Below, piece after piece: positions 29,367-37,887 of a DNA stretch of 64,000 nucleotides. Under the pieces are notes generated by a model. That model was given only the letters and a program-made list of their open reading frames with translations, was not told the DNA's origin and did no database searches. The DNA comes from Collimonas fungivorans Ter331 (GTDB lineage: Bacteria; Pseudomonadota; Gammaproteobacteria; Burkholderiales; Burkholderiaceae_D). A program made the position numbers and the translations under genes. The stretch covers positions 620,001-684,000 of the forward strand of contig NC_015856.1 of the NCBI RefSeq assembly GCF_000221045.1, given 5' to 3'. How positions within the stretch are numbered: position 1 is the first letter of the stretch; every line of letters starts with the position of its first letter.

Positions 29367-29516
29367 TTACATTTTCTTTTGCACGTCCTGTGCCGCGTCT
29401 TGCACCTTTTCACCACCGGTCTGCACATCCTTGCCCATGCCGGCGACCGTATTGCACGCTGACAGCGCGCCCAGCATGCCAAACATCGCTGCAACTATCA
29501 TCATTTTCTTCAGCAT
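29367..29516 (-). CDS. Entericidin A/B-like small lipoprotein
   Basis: A 49-residue lipoprotein gene. The protein begins MLKKMMIVAAMFGMLGALSA followed by the lipidated Cys21 (LSAC lipobox) and a mature part NTVAGMGKDVQTGGEKVQD, then a short helical tail ending KKM. This pattern, including TVxGxGxDVxxGGxxVxxAA, is that of entericidins, small envelope lipoproteins known in enterobacteria as an antidote/bacteriolytic pair. GGAG lies before the ATG on the minus strand. It stands alone, convergent with the preceding gene. Confidence 0.88.
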   Translation of the reverse strand: MLKKMMIVAAMFGMLGALSACNTVAGMGKDVQTGGEKVQDAAQDVQKKM

Positions 29517-29586
29517 CGTGTGCTCCTAATGAGTTGGTGAGGCAATGATCTTATCACTAGAATTCTGCAAAACGGGAAAAAGTGAT

Positions 29587-30258
29587 TTAGTGCGCTTGCC
29601 CCAGCAACAATAAGCCGCTGACGCCATCCCACAGGATCTGCACGCCGATGCACAGCAAGATGAATGAAGTCATGCGCTGCATGACGGTGGTGCCGGTCTC
29701 GCCCAGCAAGCGTATCAGGACGCCGGCAAAACGGTTGCTGAGATAGACTGCTAGTGCCGCCAGCGCCAGGCCGACGACGGCGGCGATCATGGACAGCGGC
29801 AGCGGCACGCTCGGCACGCGTATGCCGGCGCCGAGGGTAATGGCGACCGAGATCGAACCTGGGCCGACGGTGAGCGGAAACGCCAGCGGATAAAAAGCCT
29901 TCTTCGAGGCCAGCTGTTCGGTCCACAGCGATGCGGGCACCGCTTCCGCCATCGGCGTTTCATCGGAGTTCAGCATTTTCCAGGCGGTGGCCACCACCAG
30001 CAGGCCGCCGGCGACTTTCACCACGGGCAGCGACAGGCCGAAAAAAGCCAGCACATGGGTGCCGATGAACATGCCGCCTACCAGCAGCAGGAAGGAATTG
30101 ATGGCGACTCCGCGCGCCAGGGAGTTGCGGGTGGCGTCGGAGGCGGAGATGGTCAGCGCATGGAAAATCGGCGCGCCGCCGGGTGGGTTCATGATCGGCA
30201 ACAGCGCTGCCAGCACAAACAGCACGGTCTTCAGGAAGCTCAGCAGGTGGAATTCCAT
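29587..30258 (-). CDS. MarC-family integral membrane protein
   Basis: A 223-residue inner membrane protein of the MarC (UPF0056) family, with six predicted membrane helices. Family segments include LPIMNPPGGAPIFHALT near the N terminus, the glycine-rich GVAINSFLLLVGGMFIG, and PLAFPLTVGPGSISVAITLG. The substrate is unknown; the old link to multiple antibiotic resistance was not upheld for E. coli MarC. The start chosen is ATG 30258; a GTG two codons upstream is possible. Confidence 0.88.
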   Translation of the reverse strand: MEFHLLSFLKTVLFVLAALLPIMNPPGGAPIFHALTISASDATRNSLARGVAINSFLLLVGGMFIGTHVLAFFGLSLPVVKVAGGLLVVATAWKMLNSDETPMAEAVPASLWTEQLASKKAFYPLAFPLTVGPGSISVAITLGAGIRVPSVPLPLSMIAAVVGLALAALAVYLSNRFAGVLIRLLGETGTTVMQRMTSFILLCIGVQILWDGVSGLLLLGQAH

Positions 30259-30340
30259 GTGCACATGTCGCCAGTAGTCGTCGGTGGCCCGATTCTAGAC
30301 CGGCGGCATGATGTCGGCAAGCAATCCCGCTAACAGCCCC

Positions 30341-31258
30341 TTACCAGCCGAAACGCTCACAGGCGCGGCGGTAAACCAGGCCGGACAGGGCGATGTCTTC
30401 CAGGCCGACGCCGATCGCCTTGTAGATCACCAGGTCGTCCGGCTGGCGCTGGTAAGTGCTGCTGCCGTCGACAATCTGTCCCAGCTCCCACACCTGGTCC
30501 CAGGCGAAAGTGCCGGGCTGGCACAGCAGCAGGTCGCCGGCTTCCTGTTGCGCCTGCGGTTTCCATTCGACCACCAGCGCATTGGCGCGGGCGATCGCAC
30601 GGTCGTCGAGTTCGCGCAGGTTGCCTTTGCTGGCGCCGACCGCCGCAACGAAGGCGCCGGTTTGCAGCAACTCGCCGGAAAACAGCGGTGTGGCCGAGCG
30701 CGTCACGGTAACCACCACGTCGCCGCCCTGGGCCGCCTCGTCGAGGCTGACGGCGCGCGCCGGGATGCCGGTCTGTTGCGTGACCTTTTCTGCGAATTGC
30801 TGCTGGCCGCTGCGGCCGGCGATCAGGATTTCCTTGAACTTGCGCACCGCCAGCAAGGCCGGTACATGCGAATGGGCCTGGACCCCGGTGCCGATCACGG
30901 CCAACGTGGCGACGTCTTGCCTGGCCAGGTGGTCGGCGGCGACTGCGGTGGCGGCGGCGGTGCGCAGGCCGGTCATGGTGTCGGATTCGATTGCCGCCAG
31001 CGGCCGTCCGTCTTCGGTGGAAAACAGCACGGTGACGAAATGGAATTTGCCGTTGATGGTGGTGTAGACCTTGTAGCCGGCAATACCTGCGGCCGGCAGC
31101 AGCGCGCCCATGCTGGACATCATGACGGGGCCGGCGCTGGTGCGCATCCTGGCCTGTTGCGCGCCCTGTCCGATGCCGGCGAAAGCGTCCCGCATGGCAC
31201 CGATGGCGTCGCTGGTGTTGATCAGTTCGGCGACTTGCTGGTTGGTGATGAGTTTCAT
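30341..31258 (-). CDS. Ornithine cyclodeaminase/mu-crystallin family imine reductase
   Basis: A 305-residue NAD(P)-binding enzyme. The nucleotide site is LAVIGTGVQAHSHVPALLAV, and KVYTTINGKF lies in the substrate part. The family includes ornithine cyclodeaminase and delta1-pyrroline/piperideine-2-carboxylate reductase (LhpI). It follows a D-amino-acid dehydrogenase gene by 12 bases in the same direction. That pairing suggests the reductase role: the dehydrogenase would make a cyclic imine from D-proline or D-lysine and this enzyme would reduce it to the L-form. The substrate is inferred from context. Confidence 0.85.
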   Translation of the reverse strand: MKLITNQQVAELINTSDAIGAMRDAFAGIGQGAQQARMRTSAGPVMMSSMGALLPAAGIAGYKVYTTINGKFHFVTVLFSTEDGRPLAAIESDTMTGLRTAAATAVAADHLARQDVATLAVIGTGVQAHSHVPALLAVRKFKEILIAGRSGQQQFAEKVTQQTGIPARAVSLDEAAQGGDVVVTVTRSATPLFSGELLQTGAFVAAVGASKGNLRELDDRAIARANALVVEWKPQAQQEAGDLLLCQPGTFAWDQVWELGQIVDGSSTYQRQPDDLVIYKAIGVGLEDIALSGLVYRRACERFGW

Positions 31259-31270
31259 GGCTATCCTTGG

Positions 31271-32539
31271 TTAGGTGCTGAATGCAAAAGGGGCGGCGTC
31301 GATGGAGGTTGCTCCGCCCGCGATCAGCTGCGCCAGCAAGCTGGCGCTGCCGTGCGCCAGGGTCCAGCCGAGGCTGCCGTGGCCGACATTGAGGTACAGG
31401 TTCTTGACCGGCGAGGCGGAAATCAGCGGCACGCCGCTCGGCGTCGCCGGCCGGAATCCGCTCCACGGCGACAAGCCGGCGCTGTCGGACAGGTCGCCGC
31501 AGCCAGGGAACAATTCGCTGGCGCCGCGCTTCAATTCATCGATGGCGGAGGCCGGTATGCTGCGGTCCATGCCGACCAGTTCCACCCGTCCCGCAACCCG
31601 CAGGCGGTTTCCCAGCCGGGCGTAAACGATTTTCCGGGACAGGTCGGTGATCGATACCTGCGGCGCTGCGGCTTGCGTGGCGGCGTCGTTCAAGGGGACG
31701 GTGATGCTGTAGCCTTTGAGCGGATAAAGCGGCAGCGAGAAGCCGGCATGGCGCGCAAAACCGGCGCTGGCGGCGCCTAGCGCCAGTACGAAAGTATTGG
31801 CGGCGATCTGCTCCTGGCCAGCGTGCACCGCGGTCAAGGCGCCGTTGCGCATTTCCAGCTTGTGGATGCGTTGCGAGTGGGCGAAGCGGAAACCCGGCTG
31901 TTGCGACATGGCTTCGACCAGTTGCCGGCAGAACAGCGCGCAGTCGCCGGCCTCTTCGCTCGGGGTGTACACGCCGCCGACCCAGTCGCGCTTGGCGTTG
32001 GCCAGCGCCGGTTCGATCTGCATGCAGCGCGCGGCGTCGATGATTTCCTGCTGGCAGCCATGCAGGGCCTGGAACTCGATTTGTTTGCGCGCGCCTTCCA
32101 GGCCTTTGGCGTCGCCGTACATCACCAGCTTGCCGGCGCGGCGGTGCTGGAAATCCAGCTGCTGCACTTGCGTCAGCTGCTGCAATTGTTCACGGCTGAA
32201 GAACGCCAGCCGCAACAGGTCGATGGTGGTTTGCCGGACGCGGCCGGTATTGCAGGCCGCCAGGAACTTGAACAGCCAGCGCCACTGGGCGGGATCCATT
32301 TGCGGCCGCAGGGTGAGCGGCGAAGCGGCGCTGAACAGGTATTCCGGCCAATGGGTCCAGACCGACGGATCGGCCAGCGGCGCGACATAGGAGAAGCTCA
32401 GCTGGGCGCCGTTGCCGAGGCTGGTCTGGCTGCCCGGCAGCGCTTCGGCGTCGACCAGTGTGACTTGATGGCCGGCTTCCAGCAGCCGGTAGGCGGAAGT
32501 GACGCCGATGACGCCGGCGCCCAGTACGCAGATGTGCAT
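31271..32539 (-). CDS. D-amino acid dehydrogenase, FAD-dependent
   Basis: A 422-residue DadA-like flavoprotein that oxidises D-amino acids to 2-oxo (or imino) acids and passes electrons to the respiratory chain. The FAD fold opens with HICVLGAGVIGVTSAYRLLE, followed by the glycine-rich GNGAQLSFSYVAPLADPSVW, and the C-terminal FAD segment NLYLNVGHGSLGWTLAHGSA is typical. It lies upstream of the imine reductase gene in one transcript. No regulator (for example Lrp) adjoins, unlike the classical dadAX locus, and no alanine racemase gene is present. Confidence 0.9.
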   Translation of the reverse strand: MHICVLGAGVIGVTSAYRLLEAGHQVTLVDAEALPGSQTSLGNGAQLSFSYVAPLADPSVWTHWPEYLFSAASPLTLRPQMDPAQWRWLFKFLAACNTGRVRQTTIDLLRLAFFSREQLQQLTQVQQLDFQHRRAGKLVMYGDAKGLEGARKQIEFQALHGCQQEIIDAARCMQIEPALANAKRDWVGGVYTPSEEAGDCALFCRQLVEAMSQQPGFRFAHSQRIHKLEMRNGALTAVHAGQEQIAANTFVLALGAASAGFARHAGFSLPLYPLKGYSITVPLNDAATQAAAPQVSITDLSRKIVYARLGNRLRVAGRVELVGMDRSIPASAIDELKRGASELFPGCGDLSDSAGLSPWSGFRPATPSGVPLISASPVKNLYLNVGHGSLGWTLAHGSASLLAQLIAGGATSIDAAPFAFST

Positions 32540-32717
32540 GTGTTCTGTCCTGTTGGGGGTGTGATGTCGGCTGCTGCGATCTTGCAGCGCACAAAGCTAC
32601 TATACGTACGCTCAAATATTCTGTCTCATGCCGTTTTAGCATCATTGGCCGAGCAAGATGACGCAAGTGCAATGAAATAGCACGGCTGCGCTCCCTCATT
32701 GCGGTAAAATGCCGCCT

Positions 32718-33039
32718 GAAGTAAGCCAGACAGCCGCTGGCCGGCGTTGCAATGCGCCGGCGGGAGGAAGGTCCGGACTCCATAGAGCAGGGTGACGGTT
32801 AACGGCCGTCCGCCGTGAGGCGAGGAATAGGGCCACAGAGACGAGCGTATTAAGTTACGGTGAAACGCGGTAACCTCCACCCGGAGCAATCTCAAATAGG
32901 CACGCGTTGATGTTGCTCGCGGAGCGTGCGGGTAGAGAGCTTGAGCGCTGGAGCAATCCAGCGCCTAGAGGAATGGTTGTCATAACGCGAGGGCGCAAGC
33001 CTGGGCGTCGTAACAGAATCCGGCCTATCGGCTTACTTC
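32718..33039 (+). ncRNA. rnpB: RNase P RNA (class A)
   Basis: The catalytic RNA of RNase P, which trims the 5' ends of tRNA precursors. The ends pair as helix P1: GAAGTAAGCC at 32718-32727 with GGCTTACTTC at 33030-33039. The universally conserved 5' segment GAGGAAGGTCCGGACT and the 3' segment ACAGAATCCGGCCTA are present, as is GAGGAATAGG-like P10/P11 sequence and the GGTGAAACGCGG P12 region. A -10-like TAAAAT lies at 32705-32710, about eight bases before the RNA. The true 3' end may be a few bases further on. Confidence 0.95.
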
Positions 33040-33053
33040 ATTTTCTTCCGGCG

Positions 33054-33092
33054 GATGCCAGATCGGCATCGCTATCTTATTGCATGATTTTT
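33054..33092 (+). terminator. Possible terminator of rnpB
   Basis: GATGCC at 33054-33059 pairs with GGCATC at 33065-33070 across a five-base loop. A run of six T comes about 15 bases later, further than usual, so this is only a weak candidate. Confidence 0.35.
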
Positions 33093-33176
33093 TGAATCCG
33101 GCGAATCCAGTTTCGGGGCAGTTGCGTATATGACTGTGCAGGCTCCGAAAACTGACTTTCTTTCAAAGGAATCATC

Positions 33177-33731
33177 ATGCGCAAACTTACCTATGCTTTG
33201 ACTTTATCCACAACCCTGCTGGCCGCCGGCGCGGCCTATGCAGAAGATACCGTGATGGTCGGCGGACAAAGCATGTATCCCAGCAAGGACATCGTCGACA
33301 ACGCTGTCAATTCGGCCGACCACACCACCCTGGTCGCCGCGGTAAAGGCCGCCGGCCTGGTGGATACGCTGAAAGGCAAGGGGCCGTTCACGGTCTTTGC
33401 TCCCACCAATGCCGCCTTCGCCAAGCTGCCGGCCGGTACCGTGGAAACCCTGGTCAAGCCGGAAAACAAGGCAACCCTGACCAAAATCCTGACGTATCAC
33501 GTGGTGCCGGGCCGCTACGGTTACGCCAAGCTGGAAAGCGCCATCAAGCAAGGCAATGGCAAGGCTGAGCTGGCGACCGCCAGCGGCGGCAAGCTGACCT
33601 TCATGCAAAACGGCCCGCACAATATTGCCGTCATGGATGAGGGCGGCCATAGCGCCAATATCAGTACTTATGACGTGAATCAGTCGAATGGCGTGATCAA
33701 CGTGATCGATACCGTATTGATGCCTAAATAG
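33177..33731 (+). CDS. Exported fasciclin-domain protein
   Basis: A 184-residue protein with a clear Sec signal peptide ([13 protein letters not shown], cleavage near residue 22) and one fasciclin (FAS1) domain over most of the rest. The domain's two conserved boxes are [15 protein letters not shown] and [10 protein letters not shown], and it ends [11 protein letters not shown] as usual. FAS1 proteins act in adhesion or surface interactions; the specific role here is unknown. AAAGGA precedes the ATG, and a good terminator follows. Confidence 0.92.
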   Translation: MRKLTYALTLSTTLLAAGAAYAEDTVMVGGQSMYPSKDIVDNAVNSADHTTLVAAVKAAGLVDTLKGKGPFTVFAPTNAAFAKLPAGTVETLVKPENKATLTKILTYHVVPGRYGYAKLESAIKQGNGKAELATASGGKLTFMQNGPHNIAVMDEGGHSANISTYDVNQSNGVINVIDTVLMPK

Positions 33732-33756
33732 ACACAAGGTTGGTAAGCGGCTTCAG

Positions 33757-33785
33757 GCGACGGCATTCTCCCCGTCGCTTTTTTT
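33757..33785 (+). terminator. Rho-independent terminator after the fasciclin gene
   Basis: GCGACGG at 33757-33763 pairs with CCGTCGC at 33772-33778 around an eight-base loop and is followed by seven T. It cleanly separates the fasciclin gene from the valine-degradation operon. Confidence 0.85.
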
Positions 33786-33802
33786 CGTCCAAAGGGATTG
33801 GG

Positions 33803-33823
33803 TGACGTTTACGTTAACGTCAA
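33803..33823 (+). promoter_or_regulatory. LiuR-like operator upstream of the branched-chain acyl-CoA operon
   Basis: The bases TGACGTTTACGTTAACGTCA form a palindrome in which 18 of 20 positions are symmetrical. The core TTTACGTTAACGT closely matches the operator that I recall for LiuR, a MerR-type repressor of branched-chain amino acid degradation in proteobacteria. It could sit between a poor -35 (TTGGGT, 33799-33804) and a -10 (TATTGT, 33825-33830) spaced 20 bases apart, the long spacing usual for MerR-type control. The regulator itself is not in the window. Confidence 0.65.
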
Positions 33824-33900
33824 TTATTGTTATTCTGCAGGGATAGAAATTGCCGGCAGCAGCAATCACCCATACCCATCCGCTTTGGAGACAGACCACC

Positions 33901-35061
33901 ATGGATTTCGAATTATCAGAGGAGCAACGCGCGTTCCAGCAGACCGCGCGCGATTTCGCCACAGGAGAACTGGCGCCGCATGCCGCCAAATGGGATGCCG
34001 AAGCCATTTTCCCGACCGATGTCATCGCCAAGGCTGGCGAACTGGGTTTCTGCGGCCTGTACACGCCGGAAGAAGTGGGCGGCCTGGGTTTGTCGCGGCT
34101 GGACGCCACCATCGTGTTTGAGGAACTGGCGCGCGGCTGCACCTCGACCACGGCTTACCTGACGATCCACAACATGGTGAGCTGGATGATCGCCAACTGG
34201 GCCACGCCGGCAGTGAAAGATGCGTGGTGCGGCAAGCTGGCGCTCGGCCAGAAGCTGGGTTCGTACTGCCTGACTGAACCCGGTTCGGGTTCCGATGCCG
34301 CCTCCCTCAAGACCAGCGCGGTGCTGACCGACGGCCATTACGTCATCAACGGCTCCAAGGCATTCATTTCCGGCGCCGGTTCCACCAATGTGCTGGTGCT
34401 GATGGCGCGCACCGGCGCCGGCGGCGCGCATGGCGTTTCCGCCTTCGTGGTGCCGGCCGATGCGGCAGGCATCAGCTATGGCCGCAAGGAAGAAAAGATG
34501 GGCTGGAACAGCCAGCCGACGCGCACCATCAGTTTCGACAATGTCCGGATTCCCGCCGACCACCTGCTGGGGCAAGAGGGCGAAGGCTTCCGCCTGGCGA
34601 TGCGCGGCCTCGACGGCGGCCGCATCAATATCGCTACCTGCTCGGTCGGTACCGCGCAGGCGGCGCTGGATGCAGCGCATGCATACATGAGCGAACGGCG
34701 GCAATTCAACCGGCCGCTGTCGGATTTCCAGGCGCTGCAGTTCAAGCTGGCCGACATGCAGACCGAGCTGGTGGCAGCGCGCCAGATGGTGCGCCTGGCC
34801 GCTTGCAAGCTGGATGCCAAGGACCCGAATGCGACTACCTACTGCGCGATGGCGAAACGTTTTGCCACCGATATCGGCTTCCAGATCTGCAACGAAGCGC
34901 TGCAGATCCACGGCGGTTACGGGTACATCCGCGAGTATCCGCTGGAACGCCATTTCCGCGATGTGCGGGTGCACCAGATCCTGGAAGGCACCAATGAAAT
35001 CATGCGTGTGATCATTGCCCGCCAATTGCTGGGCAACGCATCCAACGAGGACATCCGATGA
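33901..35061 (+). CDS. Isobutyryl-CoA dehydrogenase-like acyl-CoA dehydrogenase
   Basis: A 386-residue acyl-CoA dehydrogenase. It begins MDFELSEEQRAFQQTARDFA; ATG 33901 with GGAGAC upstream is preferred to the longer frame from 33850. FAD- and substrate-site segments are YCLTEPGSGSDAASLKT and QIHGGYGYIREYPLERHFRD. The catalytic base is the glutamate in VHQILEGTNEIMR. With a crotonase and a 3-hydroxyisobutyryl-CoA hydrolase next to it, it probably turns isobutyryl-CoA into methacrylyl-CoA in valine breakdown. It overlaps the next gene by four bases. Confidence 0.88.
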   Translation: MDFELSEEQRAFQQTARDFATGELAPHAAKWDAEAIFPTDVIAKAGELGFCGLYTPEEVGGLGLSRLDATIVFEELARGCTSTTAYLTIHNMVSWMIANWATPAVKDAWCGKLALGQKLGSYCLTEPGSGSDAASLKTSAVLTDGHYVINGSKAFISGAGSTNVLVLMARTGAGGAHGVSAFVVPADAAGISYGRKEEKMGWNSQPTRTISFDNVRIPADHLLGQEGEGFRLAMRGLDGGRINIATCSVGTAQAALDAAHAYMSERRQFNRPLSDFQALQFKLADMQTELVAARQMVRLAACKLDAKDPNATTYCAMAKRFATDIGFQICNEALQIHGGYGYIREYPLERHFRDVRVHQILEGTNEIMRVIIARQLLGNASNEDIR

Positions 35062-35846
35062 CTGACACGATCTATACCAACCTGCGGCTGGAAATCGTCG
35101 GCCACACCGCCATCGTCACGATGGCCAATCCGCCGGCCAATACCTGGACCGGCGCTGCCTTGCGCGACCTGACGCGCCTGGTCCAGGACCTGAACGCGGA
35201 CAAGAATATCTACAGCCTGGTGCTCACTGGCGAAGGCGAGAAGTTCTTTTGTGCCGGCGCCGACCTGAAACTGTTTGCCGATGGCGACAAGGTCATGGCG
35301 CGCGACATGGCGCGCCGCTTCGGCGAGGCATTCGAAACCCTGTCCGGTTTCCGCGGCGTCTCGATTGCGGCCATCAACGGCTACGCCATGGGCGGCGGCC
35401 TGGAGTGCGCCCTGGCCTGCGACTTGCGCATCGCCGAGGAGCACGCGCAGATGGCTTTGCCCGAAGCCGCGGTCGGTCTTCTGCCATGCGCCGGCGGCAC
35501 CCAGAACCTGCCATGGCTGGTGGGCGAAGGCTGGGCCAAGCGCATGATCTTGTGCGGCGAGCGGGTCACTGCCGACACGGCGCTGCGCATCGGCCTGGTC
35601 GAAGAAGTGGTCAAGAAAGGCGAGGTCCGGCAGCGCGCCCTGGCGCTGGCTGAACAGGTTGCCAAACAGAGCCCGTCCAGCATCAGCGCTTGCAAGAAAC
35701 TGATCCAGGGCGCGCGCAGCAATCCGCTGGCGAACTTGCTGCCGGTGGAGCGCGAATTGTTCCTTGACCTGTTTGATACCGAAGATCAGAAGGAGGGCGT
35801 GAATGCCTTCCTGCAAAAACGTCCGGCTGTATGGAGTAATCAATGA
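35058..35846 (+). CDS. Enoyl-CoA hydratase (probable methacrylyl-CoA hydratase)
   Basis: A 262-residue crotonase. The oxyanion-hole residues are in FFCAGADLKLF and NGYAMGGGLECALACDLRIA, and the catalytic glutamates are expected in LPEAAVGLLPCAGGTQNLP. It starts inside the stop of the dehydrogenase (ATGA) and ends in the start of the next gene in the same way. In this place it most likely hydrates methacrylyl-CoA to 3-hydroxyisobutyryl-CoA. The exact substrate is inferred from the neighbours. Confidence 0.87.
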   Translation: MTDTIYTNLRLEIVGHTAIVTMANPPANTWTGAALRDLTRLVQDLNADKNIYSLVLTGEGEKFFCAGADLKLFADGDKVMARDMARRFGEAFETLSGFRGVSIAAINGYAMGGGLECALACDLRIAEEHAQMALPEAAVGLLPCAGGTQNLPWLVGEGWAKRMILCGERVTADTALRIGLVEEVVKKGEVRQRALALAEQVAKQSPSSISACKKLIQGARSNPLANLLPVERELFLDLFDTEDQKEGVNAFLQKRPAVWSNQ

Positions 35847-37000
35847 TGGCAGAAGTGACTATGGCGCCGGCTTTGTTCGAAGAGCTGACGGCTGAAAATG
35901 GCAAGCGCATCGGCGTCGCCACGCTGAACGTCGAAAAGACGCTGAATGCGATATCGCTGGAAATGGTCGATTTGCTGGACCAGCAGTTGCGTGCGTGGGC
36001 CGCCGATCCGCAACTGGCGATGGTGGTGCTGCAGGCGGCCGGCGAAAAGGCTTTTTGCGCCGGCGGCGATTTGCAGGGTTTGTATCGCACCATGCTCGAC
36101 CAGCATGCAGCGGGCAAGCAGGAAGACATCCGCAGCAATACTTATGCCTGCGATTTTTTCGAGCGCGAATACCGGCTCGATTACCTGATTCATACTTATT
36201 CCAAGCCTATCCTGGCCTGGGGCCATGGCATCGTGATGGGCGGCGGCATCGGCCTGATGGCGGGCGCCAGCCACCGCGTGGTGACCGAGAAATCGCGGCT
36301 GGCGATGCCGGAGATAACGATCGGCCTGTATCCGGACGTGGGCGGCACCTGGTTCCTGAACCGGATGCCGGGGCAGGTCGGCTTGTTCCTGGCCTTGAGC
36401 GGCGCCTCCATCGGTGCGGCCGACGCCATTTTTGCACGGCTCGCCGATTACCAGGTCAGCCACGCGCAAAAGCAGGCGGTGTTGGCGGCTTTGCTGAGCC
36501 AGCCGTGGGACGGCGGGCAGGACGATGTCCTGTTGAGCCGGATTTTGCTGGATGCCCAGGACCAGGGCGCGGCAGCTTTCGCGGGCGCACCGGCTCCGCT
36601 GCAGCAGCATTTCGCATTGATCAACCAGCTATGCAGCGCGCCTACCCTGGCGGAAGTGGTGGAAAATATCGTCACGCTGGCAGCCGATGACCAGTGGCTG
36701 CAACGAGGCATCGCCACCCTGGCCGCCGGCAGCCCCGCTTCGGCCTGGCTGTCGCACGCCCTGCAGAAACGGGCGCGGCACATGTCGCTGGCGGAAATAT
36801 TCCGTCTCGAATATGTGGTTTCCCTCCACTGCGCCGCCCGCACCGATTTTGCCGAAGGCATCCGCGCCCTGATCATCGACAAGGACCGCCAGCCGAAATG
36901 GCAGCCCGCAACTTTGGCTGCGGTCACCAACGATTGGGGCAACGGCTTTTTCAGCGATCCGTGGTCCGGGAAAAACCATCCTTTGGCAGATTTGATATAA
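35843..37000 (+). CDS. 3-hydroxyisobutyryl-CoA hydrolase
   Basis: A 385-residue member of the ECH_2 branch of the crotonase family, longer than true hydratases. Key segments are FCAGGDLQGLYRTMLDQHAA, GHGIVMGGGIGLMAGASHRV and MPEITIGLYPDVGGTWFLNR; the latter two are diagnostic of HIBYL-CoA hydrolases. It releases free 3-hydroxyisobutyrate during valine degradation. The genes for the following steps (mmsB and mmsA) are not next to it, unlike in many other bacteria. Overlap with the previous gene is four bases. Confidence 0.88.
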   Translation: MMAEVTMAPALFEELTAENGKRIGVATLNVEKTLNAISLEMVDLLDQQLRAWAADPQLAMVVLQAAGEKAFCAGGDLQGLYRTMLDQHAAGKQEDIRSNTYACDFFEREYRLDYLIHTYSKPILAWGHGIVMGGGIGLMAGASHRVVTEKSRLAMPEITIGLYPDVGGTWFLNRMPGQVGLFLALSGASIGAADAIFARLADYQVSHAQKQAVLAALLSQPWDGGQDDVLLSRILLDAQDQGAAAFAGAPAPLQQHFALINQLCSAPTLAEVVENIVTLAADDQWLQRGIATLAAGSPASAWLSHALQKRARHMSLAEIFRLEYVVSLHCAARTDFAEGIRALIIDKDRQPKWQPATLAAVTNDWGNGFFSDPWSGKNHPLADLI

Positions 37001-37074
37001 CGTTGATGCGCTGATCAATCGCGCGGATAAATCGACGTTATCCTGTTTGTCCGTTTTTCCAGCCGGGAGCCAAT

Positions 37075-37533
37075 ATGCAGCGACGCAACATTCTGTGGAC
37101 CATGTTTTCATCAATCGGCGCGGCGGCGGTCCTTGCCGGAACCGCGTCGCGCGCCAATGCGGCAAACGCTGCGGGCGTGGATAAAGCCAAAGTCGCTTAT
37201 CACCTGAGCGAACTTGATAAAACCGGTTTCGTACTCGGCAATATCCAGAATCACTTTGACGGCATGGGCGGGCCGGACCAGGTCAAGATCAATCTGGTCA
37301 TACATGGCGCGGCGCTCAAGGCGTTTCACTCGGCGCAGGCAAGCCCGGAATTGAGCGCGCACGTGGCCGAGCTGGCAAAAATGGGACTCGGGCTGAGTGC
37401 CTGTGTCAATACCATGAAGGCACAGAACGTATCGCTGAAAGATCTGCTGCCGGGTTTTAGCGTTGCCGACAAAGGCGCGGTTGTGCTGCTCGCCGACCTG
37501 CAGTCGCAGGGCTACGCTTATTTGAGGCCATGA
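37075..37533 (+). CDS. Exported DsrE-family protein
   Basis: A 152-residue protein with a signal sequence that starts MQRRNILWTMFSSIGAAAVL and is probably cleaved after ANA near residue 30. The double arginine suggests Tat export, but the motif is not ideal. The rest is DsrE-like: KINLVIHGAALKAFHSAQA, then GLGLSACVNTMKAQNVSLKD with the single conserved cysteine, and a closing VVLLADLQSQGYAYLRP. DsrE proteins transfer sulfur; whether this exported version does is unknown. Confidence 0.82.
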   Translation: MQRRNILWTMFSSIGAAAVLAGTASRANAANAAGVDKAKVAYHLSELDKTGFVLGNIQNHFDGMGGPDQVKINLVIHGAALKAFHSAQASPELSAHVAELAKMGLGLSACVNTMKAQNVSLKDLLPGFSVADKGAVVLLADLQSQGYAYLRP

Positions 37534-37887
37534 CCGGACTGAAGTGATTGACCGCATCACACGGAAAACCAGCATCTCGCTGGATTGGCCACAATAATTC
37601 GACTCTGACCCTAATTAATTCCAGGGCGGGACGCGGTGTGGGGCTGCCAATCCTGGTTTTTTTCAATATAATAAATTTCTTATATGAAACATATCGGCAA
37701 GGCGATAGTTGAATGGTTTGCCATGGGGGAAAGCGGCTCCGTACGGGGATGAAAACGCGGTTTTGAGGGCATGCGTGTAGCGGGTATAAGGATTTGATTC
37801 TCCTTGATAACATCTTCGGTTACCCCTTATACTTCGAAGGTTTTAGCTTGTGCGTACAGGCGACTTGCTCGGTGTCGATAGTGCATC
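37534..37887 (+). other. Intergenic stretch before the cytochrome oxidase cluster
   Basis: About 354 bases without a supported gene. An AT-rich part (TTTTTTTCAATATAATAAAT near 37660-37680) could serve as terminator or promoter for either side. The best promoter pair is at 37804-37833. No hairpin terminator for the DsrE-like gene is convincing. Confidence 0.4.
37804..37833 (+). promoter_or_regulatory. Probable sigma-70 promoter of the DUF2244-coxBA genes
   Basis: TTGATA at 37804-37809 and TATACT at 37828-37833 are separated by 18 bases. Both hexamers match the consensus at five of six positions. Transcription would start about 45 bases before the DUF2244 gene. Confidence 0.55.
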
